From Planctomycetota bacterium (GTDB taxonomy: Bacteria; Planctomycetota; Planctomycetia; Pirellulales; Pirellulaceae): DNA of 64,000 nt. The stretch is from the NCBI GenBank assembly GCA_029259935.1, contig JAJDEH010000156.1:12970-76969 (forward strand). Direction: 5' to 3'. This document shows positions 44,503 to 54,774 of the stretch, piece after piece (position 1 is the stretch's first letter; every line of letters begins with the position of its first letter). The notes below the pieces were generated by a model that was not told where the DNA came from, searched no databases, and saw only the letters and a list, made by a program, of their open reading frames with translations. Both the position numbers and the translations under genes were made by a program.

Positions 44503-46452
44503 TTATTCGAGGCGCTGCGCCTTTTTCTTCGCCGCTTCCATTCGTCGAGTCATAACGTCGTGATGGTGGCGATGGAACTTGAGGTCTCTCCAACCGAAGC
44601 TATGTTTGACCGCTTCTTCATACCATGAGGGAGAGTACATTCTGCGGGGCAGTTCGCCATTCTCCAAAGTGCGCACGATGTAAAGCGACATGCTGGCGTG
44701 ATAACGAAACTTCGATTCCGCGGCGCGAAACTGTCCTCGTGCTTTCGACTTTTGTCCAAGACGCTTGTAGATCTCACCTCGCAGTTCCGCTTGCTCGGCA
44801 ACGCCGTCGTAAAAAAAGTAAGGCGCGTGATGATCGGGGTCCTCGTCTCGGCCGAGTGCCAGCGCCTCGTCGTAGCGCCCCAAGATCACGAGCGCGCGAC
44901 GTCGCAGGTCGGGCCAACCATACTCCATGAGTCCGCTTGCACCTTCATATCTGGAATACTCCGTCGGCGTCATCCAATTATGTGGCGCGGCCGGCGTTGT
45001 TGTCACGATCTGCTTGGCAACCGTCCGTAGGCGCTCGATCGCGTCCAGCACGGCTTGAGCCTTGGCCCGGGCGTCTCTTGGGGATGACTTTTCTTCCACA
45101 CTTGCCAGAGCAAGCAGATTCGCGAGATGGGGGCGATATTCGGGCAACACATTGGGGGACAGGCTCAGGAATTTGGCCGTATTTTGAAGCGCGTTTTCCA
45201 ATAGCTTCCGGCGTGCTTCGTCAGAGATCTTGTCGCGGTTGTCTTCGGCGTTTTGCGAATAGCTCCATGCGCGATACCGATAGGCTTCCGGATAATTCGG
45301 GCTGGCCAGGATGATGGCCGAACAGCGAAACACGGCCGTCGTAAACTCGCCCCGCCGGATGTGACGCTCGACATCGTCTAGTGTTTGTCTGTATTTGGCC
45401 GCAAGTTGTGTTTGCTTGATCAGTTCGTTTTTACGTTCGTCGATGCGACGCAAACGATCCAAGTCGAGCGCCGAGCGATCGACGGGAATCGGCACTTTTT
45501 CATCCAAATCGTGATGAGCCAGCAATTCCCACAGGCAGTCGATTCGTATCCCCTGGGCGACGCGCTGGAATCGTCCGCCGCGGCCCTTGGCACCCCGCGA
45601 GCTGTTGTGAATCCCAATGACACGGCCGCTGGTGAGGATCAGCGGAGACCCGCTGAAGCCACCCCAACTCTGTGCATTATGCTGAAGAAACTGCCTCGGC
45701 TTGTCGCTGCCGTATTCAAAGTTGGTGACTTTGCTCACGCGCCCATCTTCAAAGGTCGCTTGCGCTCTTTCCCCCCGAGCAGGCCATATTTGCTTACCTA
45801 GTCCGATGTTGCTACCCGTACCTTGATCGCGGCCCGGATAGCCGACCATGGCAATCCCGCGGGCGAAGGGATCCTTCATCTCGTCGGCGGTGGCAAATTT
45901 GAATTCAAATGGCAAATCGGGACCGCCCGCAGCCAGCTTCAAAACCGCGACATCGGGCGAACGAGTGTAGATACCGCCGTCCTTCGGATTGATCGAATGT
46001 ACCAACTGAATCTTCTTGTCACCGACGGGCTTCCTTCGAATGACACCCGGATGGTACCAGACTTGCTCGACATCGTAGGTGGTCGCGGTTTCATTGAGGA
46101 CGGCCTGCATCTTTCCGTCCGTACGGGCCATAAGGTCCGCGACATGGGCATTGGTCGCCAACAGCCTGTGCTTGCGTGAAATGACGAAGGCCGTCCCAAT
46201 TCCGCTGCGAGGTCCGCCGACCAGCATGACGCCCTGCCTGGATGTACGGACCGCCTCACTTAGGGTCCGTTGTGCCGATTCGGACGGTTTCGACCAAATG
46301 GGCAACGTGCCGAGCGTACCGGTCAAGCCGACCGACTCCGCCAACTCATCAACTTCAACGGGTGCTTCCGGAGCTTCTTGGCCGCGACTCGCGCAGTTGC
46401 CCCACAACAATAAGATGATAGCCGGAATTAGGTGAATTGATTTCAAACTCAT
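44503..46452 (-). CDS. Exported trypsin-like serine protease with TPR-type tail
   Basis: 649 residues from ATG 46452, which has GAGGAG upstream. A signal peptide ends near ASRGQ. The S1 (DegP-like) domain spans about 75-285 with the triad His103 (TNAHVADL), Asp167 (SPDVAVLKL) and Ser267 (GGFSGSP). The C-terminal half is helical, with TPR-like repeats (EAYRYRAWSYSQNAED, ELRGEIYKRLGQKSKARGQFRAAESKF). No PDZ domain is evident, so the helical tail may guide substrates instead. It is probably a periplasmic quality-control or processing protease. The gene converges on the PVC cytochrome gene. Confidence 0.85.
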   Translation of the reverse strand: MSLKSIHLIPAIILLLWGNCASRGQEAPEAPVEVDELAESVGLTGTLGTLPIWSKPSESAQRTLSEAVRTSRQGVMLVGGPRSGIGTAFVISRKHRLLATNAHVADLMARTDGKMQAVLNETATTYDVEQVWYHPGVIRRKPVGDKKIQLVHSINPKDGGIYTRSPDVAVLKLAAGGPDLPFEFKFATADEMKDPFARGIAMVGYPGRDQGTGSNIGLGKQIWPARGERAQATFEDGRVSKVTNFEYGSDKPRQFLQHNAQSWGGFSGSPLILTSGRVIGIHNSSRGAKGRGGRFQRVAQGIRIDCLWELLAHHDLDEKVPIPVDRSALDLDRLRRIDERKNELIKQTQLAAKYRQTLDDVERHIRRGEFTTAVFRCSAIILASPNYPEAYRYRAWSYSQNAEDNRDKISDEARRKLLENALQNTAKFLSLSPNVLPEYRPHLANLLALASVEEKSSPRDARAKAQAVLDAIERLRTVAKQIVTTTPAAPHNWMTPTEYSRYEGASGLMEYGWPDLRRRALVILGRYDEALALGRDEDPDHHAPYFFYDGVAEQAELRGEIYKRLGQKSKARGQFRAAESKFRYHASMSLYIVRTLENGELPRRMYSPSWYEEAVKHSFGWRDLKFHRHHHDVMTRRMEAAKKKAQRLE

Positions 46453-46674
46453 TTCGATCTCCTCACTGGATGTCGATTCGCTGATTTGAGGGTTCGAAGA
46501 AAGGCTCCTCCTTTCACTGTCACGCATCGCCGATGAATCCAATCATTGTAACACGCCATTTCGGGCGAATGGCCCACGGCCTGGCTAGTTGCTGGGGTTT
46601 ATTGGGCTCATGCAAGGGTGGCGAATTGAAAACTGTTGCATCCGCACGGCGATGCAGATAGCCTGTGAATTGTC

Positions 46675-48012
46675 ATGTTGCAATTAGGTTCCGCAAAATC
46701 GAAAAACTGCCAAGGTCTGTCGCGCCGGCACATGCTGCAAGTCGCGGGCATCGATCTGTTGGGCATTTCGTTGGCAAATTCGCTGGGCTCGTCAAGCGTT
46801 TTCGCCGACGAGACCAAGGGGCGACGCGAAACGTCATGCATTTTCATTTGGCTTAACGGCGGCCCTAGCCAATTCGAGACGTTCGACCCAAAACCGAACA
46901 CCAGCGAGGCCATTCGGGGACCGTTCGGCGCGATTCAAACTCACCTCCCTGGTGTCGCCGTTTCCGAGCTGATCCCGATGCTCAGCCGCCGCATCGACAA
47001 GTATGCCCTGATCCGCTCGATGACCCATCGCAACGCGAATCATGCATCGACCGCCATGTTAACGGGCTTCGACAACAAACAAGAATCATTCGGGGCGGTC
47101 GTGACGAAATTCAAGGGCAGCAAGCAAGGCATGCCGCCCTACATCCACATCGGTTCAACGGCCGCCGATGCGACGAAAATCGTCTCGAACATCGACAAGG
47201 TGGGCGGCGGACAGTTTGGCTCGGCCTACGATCCGCTTGCCATGCGCGATCCGACGGGTAAGAACGTCAAGCTGTCGATGTTTTCACTTCCCAAAGATAT
47301 TTCGGCGGATCGGCTGCAACAGCGGCAACAACTGCTGGGGTCGATCGACGAATTTCGCCAGCAGACTGAAAACAGCCAAGCGATTCAGCGGCTGGATCGG
47401 CATCGCCAACAGGCCGTCGACTTGCTGACATCGACACGTGTTCGCGATGCGTTTGATTTGGAAAAGGAAGATCGACGGCTGCGGGCCAAATATGGCGCTA
47501 ACTTTTTCGGACAGGCGTGTCTGATGGGGCGTCGGTTGGTCGAGGCGGGCACGCGGTACGTTCAAATAAAGTGGTACGACATCGTGGCCTACGATGCGTG
47601 GGATTGCCATGGTGCCGAGTTGCCGGGCATGATGCGAATGGAACAGCAGCTTTGCCCGCGGCTAGATCAAGGGCTCTCGGCATTGCTCGACGACCTTGAG
47701 GATCGTGGGTTGCTGGATTCGACATTGGTTGTCGTGGTGGGTGAGTTTGGCCGGACCCCGAAACTGAACAAGAACGGTGCGCGGGATCATTGGCCGTATT
47801 GTTATTCGGCATTGATGGCGGGGGCGGGAGTGCCTGGGGGAACGATTGTCGGTGCCAGTGACCGCACGTGTGCGGCACCCGCGCATCGACCGGTCAGTCC
47901 CACCGAATTCGCCGCGACGATCTATCACCGGTTGGGTATCGACACGACGACCGATCTTCGCATTCGGCCGTTTGTTGGCGGCGCGCTTCCCATTCGCGAA
48001 TTGGTGGGCTGA
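46675..48012 (+). CDS. DUF1501 protein, second copy
   Basis: 445 residues. A leader with LSRRHMLQVAG is Tat-like, though the hydrophobic core is modest. CIFIWLNGGPSQFETFDPKP near the N-terminus, NHASTAMLTG, WDCHGAELPGMM and VVVVGEFGRTPKLN followed by GARDHWPYCYSALMAG are the standard DUF1501 (sulfatase-like fold) blocks. This version differs from the copy at 21943-23232, which pairs with DUF1800. Here the partner is a PD40 propeller whose ATG overlaps the stop codon by one base. No PSD1-type cytochrome gene accompanies it. Confidence 0.9.
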   Translation: MLQLGSAKSKNCQGLSRRHMLQVAGIDLLGISLANSLGSSSVFADETKGRRETSCIFIWLNGGPSQFETFDPKPNTSEAIRGPFGAIQTHLPGVAVSELIPMLSRRIDKYALIRSMTHRNANHASTAMLTGFDNKQESFGAVVTKFKGSKQGMPPYIHIGSTAADATKIVSNIDKVGGGQFGSAYDPLAMRDPTGKNVKLSMFSLPKDISADRLQQRQQLLGSIDEFRQQTENSQAIQRLDRHRQQAVDLLTSTRVRDAFDLEKEDRRLRAKYGANFFGQACLMGRRLVEAGTRYVQIKWYDIVAYDAWDCHGAELPGMMRMEQQLCPRLDQGLSALLDDLEDRGLLDSTLVVVVGEFGRTPKLNKNGARDHWPYCYSALMAGAGVPGGTIVGASDRTCAAPAHRPVSPTEFAATIYHRLGIDTTTDLRIRPFVGGALPIRELVG

Positions 48013-48992
48013 TGCGCAGGCTGACCTGGCTATCCGCCCTCACGCTGTTCACGGGAATGGTTTCGGCCTCGGAACAGTCAAGCCCGCGACTGCTGATCGC
48101 GCTGGCCTCGCTACGAGACGAGCCGCTGCATCCGACGATCTATTTCTACGAACATGACGGCGAACAGACGGGCAAGATCGTTGGCAAGGTCGCTCCGGTG
48201 GACAAACGCAGCGACCACCATCCGGCGCTCAGCCACGATGGAAAGCTGTGTGCCTTCGCGGCCGAAGTGGTGTCAACCGTGTGTACGGTTGAATGCTGGA
48301 ATCTCGACACCGAGAAATCAGTGGATTTGGCCCCGTTAAAAAAGAGCCCCAACGCACAAATGGCACCCTCGCTGGGTACCGCGCCAGTCGTCTGTTTCGA
48401 GGCCTGGAATCGGCCCGGCAGCCCCGGCCGTTGGGACTTGCTGCTGTACGAACTGAACACAAAGAGGTTGCTCGACTTGCCGAATCTGAACACGTCCCAG
48501 TTCGACGAACGAAAGCCCGCGCTGAGCGGCGATGGGCGCTGGCTGGCCTTCGTGACGAACGCGCAAACACGTGAGCGTCTAAGCGAAGTCGCCCTCTACG
48601 ATCGCCAGGCGAGCCAACGTGTTGCCGTGCCTGGACTAAATTCCCGCTTCATGGACACCGAGCCATCCATCAGCCACGATGGCCGGTTCATCGCCTTCGT
48701 GACTGACCGGACGGGTGGAGAAGGTGCGAGAGATATCAATCTGTATGATCGGAAAACGTCACAACTGATTCCGCTGCCCGGCTTGAATTCCGTCGGTCAA
48801 GAACAGTCCCCTTCGATCAGCCCGGATGGACGCTTCATCGCGTTCGTTTCTGAACGACTGGAGGGCGTGGGCGAGCGCGACGTTTACGCCTATGACCGTC
48901 AGACCAAGAGCTTGCTGCCGTTGCCGGGATTGAACAGTCCACGGGACGAATACGACCCGTGTCTGATCGTCTTACCGTCGACTGGCGATTGA
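48012..48992 (+). CDS. Exported PD40/TolB-like beta-propeller
   Basis: 326 residues with a short signal peptide (ends near VSASE, about 20). Repeated strands SHDGKLCAFAAE, SGDGRWLAFVTN, SHDGRFIAFVTD and SPDGRFIAFVSE mark at least four PD40 blades, so the fold is a TolB-like propeller of about six blades. These act as protein or ligand binding platforms. The start codon overlaps the stop of the DUF1501 gene (tgATG), implying translational coupling and a joint role outside the cell. No enzymatic motif is seen. Confidence 0.85.
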   Translation: MRRLTWLSALTLFTGMVSASEQSSPRLLIALASLRDEPLHPTIYFYEHDGEQTGKIVGKVAPVDKRSDHHPALSHDGKLCAFAAEVVSTVCTVECWNLDTEKSVDLAPLKKSPNAQMAPSLGTAPVVCFEAWNRPGSPGRWDLLLYELNTKRLLDLPNLNTSQFDERKPALSGDGRWLAFVTNAQTRERLSEVALYDRQASQRVAVPGLNSRFMDTEPSISHDGRFIAFVTDRTGGEGARDINLYDRKTSQLIPLPGLNSVGQEQSPSISPDGRFIAFVSERLEGVGERDVYAYDRQTKSLLPLPGLNSPRDEYDPCLIVLPSTGD

Positions 48993-49035
48993 TAAGGAGA
49001 GAGCCCGCGCGGTTGCAAGCGTGGCTCAGGTGGCT

Positions 49036-49794
49036 ATGGACACCCGTTTGCTGGCAAATCCAAAAGGCGGCTACCGATTTTTGCCCGGCATCGAACCCTA
49101 CTCTTCCGGTGTAATCGCCGAACCCGGTTGTGAAATTATCCACGTCACGTTGGCCCATCCGCTGGCATGGCACAACGGTCTTGTCTCGATCCGACAGCAT
49201 CTCGAGCAACTTGGTCGAGATCGACATGCACTGTGTGGCGTCGAGTTGCGCTGTCCAGAGCCGTTTTCGATGGAAGGCTTCATTGCCTTCAACCAGCAAT
49301 ACCGATCGTTGCTCGAAGACTGGGGCATGCTGGTCGACGATGCAAATCCTATTGCTCGCACCAACGTCGCGCCGGTCGCGGACGCGCCCAGTGAATCGGT
49401 CGTTTACGGATTTTCGTACACCGTGCCGAGCGACATCCAACGGCCCACTTTTGTCGTTGCCGGCGGCGGCGAACTTCGAGGGAGCCTCGACGCGAAAAAC
49501 ATCGTTCGCGCGGGCGAAACCAGCGAGGAGGCCATCATGGAAAAGGCACACTGCGTTGTCGAAATCATGATCGAGCGGCTGGCCGGGCTAGGGAACAACG
49601 ATCTGCTATCGCGAATCAACGTCTACACCGCTCACAGTCTAAAGAGAGCCTTGGCCGAGGTGATCATTCCCGGGCTTCCGGCGGCGGCTCGTCTCGGAGT
49701 GTGCTGGCACTACTCACGTCCGCCGATTCGTGACATTGAATTCGAAATGGACATGCGGGGCGTCGTTCGTGATCTCGTGATCGATTTGCCCTGA
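49036..49794 (+). CDS. RidA/YjgF-fold protein
   Basis: 252 residues from ATG 49036; a GTG at 49021 is an alternative. The C-terminal half (EEAIMEKAHCVVEIMIERL, INVYTAHSLKRALAEVI, then ARLGVCWHYSRPPIRDIEFEMDM) follows the helix-strand order of the RidA fold, including the Pro-Pro and final I-x-E-x-E strand. The N-terminal half (HVTLAHPLAWHNG, MEGFIAFNQQYRSLLED) could be a second, degenerate copy. RidA enzymes deaminate reactive enamines. Whether the active-site Arg is kept is unclear here, so this may be a non-catalytic relative. Confidence 0.5.
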   Translation: MDTRLLANPKGGYRFLPGIEPYSSGVIAEPGCEIIHVTLAHPLAWHNGLVSIRQHLEQLGRDRHALCGVELRCPEPFSMEGFIAFNQQYRSLLEDWGMLVDDANPIARTNVAPVADAPSESVVYGFSYTVPSDIQRPTFVVAGGGELRGSLDAKNIVRAGETSEEAIMEKAHCVVEIMIERLAGLGNNDLLSRINVYTAHSLKRALAEVIIPGLPAAARLGVCWHYSRPPIRDIEFEMDMRGVVRDLVIDLP

Positions 49795-49810
49795 GGCCCG
49801 GTCCGTTGGT

Positions 49811-50638
49811 TCAGTCAATGTCCAGCACGCGCTGAATCGTGGGCTGGCCGTAGACGGCCTGGCCGGTGAAAACCTCCAGGTTATCCAAGATCCGTGCGTG
49901 ACCGGAACTGTGGGTGTGTCCGCATAGAACGGTCATCTTGCGATCAGGATGCGCGGACATGATTTCCATGAGAGCCGCCCCCACGGCCTGGCAGGTGAAG
50001 TGCGGTGCCCAGTTGTCGTCGGACAGTTGGCCCTCATGCCAACACGCCTCACGAAATGGCGGGACGTGGGTGAGAACCAAAACTCGGTTGCTCGTCTCCA
50101 AGGCCGTGGGAAGAATTTGGCGAAAATGTTCGGCGGCCTCGTCTCCCAACGCATTCAGTCGTGCCAGCAGATCGGGCGTCAATTCAGGCATTGGGCCGTC
50201 GACCAGACTCAGTTCGGCAAGTTCCTCGATAAGCAGATAGTCATTCAAAACGACATCCGACTGAAGAAAGTCGCCAATCCGGCCGTCGCCCCATCCGCCG
50301 TGGCCAACCAGAGTTGCCGATTCGCTGAGTTGGACGACCCCCGCGGCGGGCAGCCACGCGACGAGCGGCGATTCGTAGCTCAGCAACTCGGCTTCTTCGC
50401 GGACGGTGGTGATCGAGCCCCGATAAAAGTCGTGATTGCCGAGTACAAAGAAGATCGGCAACTGAGTGGCGGCGGCCAACTGACGAATTGCCTCGGAAAA
50501 GGAGTCGGCTTCGGCGATATCGCCGCCGATCAACATGGCGTCCGCCCCGCATTGTTGGACACGCTCGCCCAAGGCCGAGAATTCTTCCGGATCGACGAAA
50601 TTCAGATGGATATCCGTAAGCCAAGCTAGTTGAGTCAT
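49811..50638 (-). CDS. Calcineurin-like metallophosphoesterase
   Basis: 275 residues from ATG 50638. The five metallophosphoesterase motifs are visible: D9-x-H11 (TDIHLN), GGD (Asp40), GNHD (68-70), VLTHVPP and CGHTHSSGH. Two metal ions in this fold hydrolyse phosphomono- or diesters. The protein has no signal peptide and is cytoplasmic. The first Met of the longer frame (50725) adds 29 residues without domain support. The last bases face the RidA-like gene; there is no operon partner, so the substrate is open. Confidence 0.88.
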   Translation of the reverse strand: MTQLAWLTDIHLNFVDPEEFSALGERVQQCGADAMLIGGDIAEADSFSEAIRQLAAATQLPIFFVLGNHDFYRGSITTVREEAELLSYESPLVAWLPAAGVVQLSESATLVGHGGWGDGRIGDFLQSDVVLNDYLLIEELAELSLVDGPMPELTPDLLARLNALGDEAAEHFRQILPTALETSNRVLVLTHVPPFREACWHEGQLSDDNWAPHFTCQAVGAALMEIMSAHPDRKMTVLCGHTHSSGHARILDNLEVFTGQAVYGQPTIQRVLDID

Positions 50639-50916
50639 ATCGTCGAATTTGGCTGACCTGAATGGATGTCTCTCGGAGCATTCGCCCGCATTCAGTCTAG
50701 CTTTCATAAACAGGGGAGACCACACCGCTCGATCTGGCGGCGGCGTCTTGGAAATCGAGCTATTGGAAGGTGGTGAGTGTTGGGGTTATGGCGGAGCGTG
50801 AGATTCCCCGCTACCTTCTCTATTGACGTGAGTTGAACCTCGCGGCTCGTGGGACCCGCTGGACTCGGTCTCGCTAGACCATCGAATTACAAATACACCT
50901 CATCCAACTGCGCGCC

Positions 50917-52947
<2,031 letters not shown>

Positions 52948-52992
52948 AATACGGACGTCCCCACGCGGAAACGCAACTGCGGCGAGCGCATC

Positions 52993-53394
52993 ATGACCCA
53001 ATCCAATGACGAGCGATTCCTGGCACTCAAAGCGGTGATGATGCCGCGCGACACCAATCCGCACGGGACCATCTTCGGCGGTGTGATTCTGAGCCACATC
53101 GACCAAGCGGGCGCGGTCGGGGCGAGGTACGAAATCTGTCGCGCCGGCTGGCAGGAAAAACCGATCGTGACCGTGGCCATGGACAAGGTCGAATTCCACA
53201 TGCCTGTTTTCGTGGGCGATACGGTCAGCTTCTACACGCGCTTGGTCAAAATGGGCACGACTTCCATTACAATGCACGTCACCGTGGAAACGTATCACGA
53301 CACCGATCCCACGAAAGTCACGGAGGCGATCGTGACCTATGTCGCGATCGACAGCGCAAGCCACTCCCGGAAACCAGTGCCAATTCGCGACTGA
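52993..53394 (+). CDS. Acyl-CoA thioesterase, hotdog fold (YciA-like)
   Basis: 133 residues. MMPRDTNPHGTIFGGVILSHIDQAGAVGA is the YciA-type signature: the N-x-x-G-x-x-F-G-G turn and the catalytic Asp in HIDQAG. VDKVEFH-like AMDKVEFHMPVFVGD then gives the central strand. The protein would hydrolyse acyl-CoA esters in the cytoplasm, acting as a hexamer or tetramer as known for the family. It sits between the S9 peptidase and the PhyH gene in a same-strand run with short gaps (45 and 26 bp). Confidence 0.88.
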   Translation: MTQSNDERFLALKAVMMPRDTNPHGTIFGGVILSHIDQAGAVGARYEICRAGWQEKPIVTVAMDKVEFHMPVFVGDTVSFYTRLVKMGTTSITMHVTVETYHDTDPTKVTEAIVTYVAIDSASHSRKPVPIRD

Positions 53395-53420
53395 AACCGC
53401 CCCTTGGTGCCCACACGAAA

Positions 53421-54251
53421 ATGAATCAGCCAACCGACTTCAAAATCATCCCCGAGACCCTGCAAGTCATGTCGCTGGATCGCGATTTGCGATTTCGTCC
53501 CACGGAAAACGATTCGCCATCGGTGTTAACGCCGCAACAAGTCGCGGCGTTTAATCACGATGGTTATGTCAGTGGATTTGCGATCTTCTCCAGTGAAGAA
53601 ATTGCTGGCCATCGCGACTATTTCGATGACCTTCTACGGCAAGTCATTGCCGCGGGCGGCGACAGTTATTCGATTAGCACGGCTCATTTGAAGTATCCGC
53701 GCGTCTACGATTTACTGACGCATCCGCCGATCGTCGCGGTCGTGAAGGACCTGCTGGGAGAAAATGTCATCGGCTGGGGTTCGCATTACTTCTGCAAAAT
53801 GCCGCATGACGGCAAGAACGTGGCCTGGCATCAGGACGCCAGTTATTGGCCGCTTTCTCCGTCGAAAACCGTTACGGTATGGCTGGCCATTGACGACGCC
53901 GATCGGGAGAACGCCTGCATGCGATTTTTGCGAGGCTCGCACCTCGAAGGCCACTTGCCATTCAAGGCCAGTCAGGGCGAAGACGGAAACGTACTGGACC
54001 AAGAGGTAAAAGATGTGGAACGATTTGGCGAGCCGTTCGACGTGGAACTGAAGGCGGGCCGGATGTCCGTGCATAGCGACTTGCTGCTGCACGGCAGCGA
54101 AGCCAATGACTCCGATCGGCGACGTTGCGGATTGACACTCCGCTATTGCACCTCGGATGTGCGAGCCGATCTCGACTGGAACAAGAAAGGTGTGATCGTC
54201 AGCGGAGGCGACCCAACCGGCCACTGGGCGAACCCGCCACGACCTGAATAA
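53421..54251 (+). CDS. Phytanoyl-CoA dioxygenase (PhyH) family protein
   Basis: 276 residues. Fe(II) and 2-oxoglutarate dependent oxygenase fold: HxD motif H137-x-D139 in WHQDASYW, distal histidine His224 in DLLLHGSEAN, and a later Arg (RYCTSDVRAD) for 2-oxoglutarate. VWLAIDDADRENACMRFLRGSH is the typical PhyH core block. Bacterial members hydroxylate small molecules and natural products, not only phytanoyl-CoA, so the substrate is open. The start ATG at 53421 is 26 bp after the thioesterase gene. Confidence 0.88.
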   Translation: MNQPTDFKIIPETLQVMSLDRDLRFRPTENDSPSVLTPQQVAAFNHDGYVSGFAIFSSEEIAGHRDYFDDLLRQVIAAGGDSYSISTAHLKYPRVYDLLTHPPIVAVVKDLLGENVIGWGSHYFCKMPHDGKNVAWHQDASYWPLSPSKTVTVWLAIDDADRENACMRFLRGSHLEGHLPFKASQGEDGNVLDQEVKDVERFGEPFDVELKAGRMSVHSDLLLHGSEANDSDRRRCGLTLRYCTSDVRADLDWNKKGVIVSGGDPTGHWANPPRPE

Positions 54252-54288
54252 ACTAGAGTTTCACGCAACACACAACAGAACGCATAAG

Positions 54289-54774
54289 ATGAGCGAGCAA
54301 GTTCTTTTCAAGATCGATGGCGAAGTAGAGCAGCCCGTTGAGTTAACGTTCGACGATCTGGCGGCCATCGACGCAACTTACCAAATTGAAGATGTCAGTC
54401 AGCTCAATCCGGCCCGCAAGGGCGACGCCGTCAAACTGCAAGGGTTGCTGGCTTTGGTCAAGCCGAAAGAGTCGGCACGGTATCTGGGGCTGCACGCATC
54501 AACCGATAATTTTCATGCCAGTATTCCGCTCGAACCGGTTCTCGACCGTGGAATTCTCATTTATCGTTTGAATGGCAAACCGTTGGATTTGAAGGCCGGC
54601 GGTCCGGCGCGGTTCTTCATCCCTGACCATGCCGCCTGTCACATGGACGAGATCGACGAGTGTGCCAATGTCAAGTTTCTGGATCACGTGGAACTGACCA
54701 GCGACAAGGGATACGACAACCGCCCTGAAGACGATGAAGAACACGAAAAGCTGCACCAAAATGAGCAGCATTAA
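54289..54774 (+). CDS. Minimal sulfite-oxidase-like domain protein
   Basis: 161 residues. The order FKIDGEVEQPVELTFDDLAAI, KGDAVKLQGLLALV and LDRGILIYRLNGKPLDLKAGGPARFFIPD follows the oxidoreductase molybdopterin-binding fold (PF00174). The conserved Cys that binds molybdenum, expected just before the K-x-x-G-x-x-L segment, is absent. The only two cysteines lie near the end (ACHMDEIDEC). It therefore looks like a non-catalytic or differently metallated relative. The C-terminal tail is very acidic with several His. The frame overlaps the end of the convergent TPR gene by 4 bp. Confidence 0.7.
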   Translation: MSEQVLFKIDGEVEQPVELTFDDLAAIDATYQIEDVSQLNPARKGDAVKLQGLLALVKPKESARYLGLHASTDNFHASIPLEPVLDRGILIYRLNGKPLDLKAGGPARFFIPDHAACHMDEIDECANVKFLDHVELTSDKGYDNRPEDDEEHEKLHQNEQH

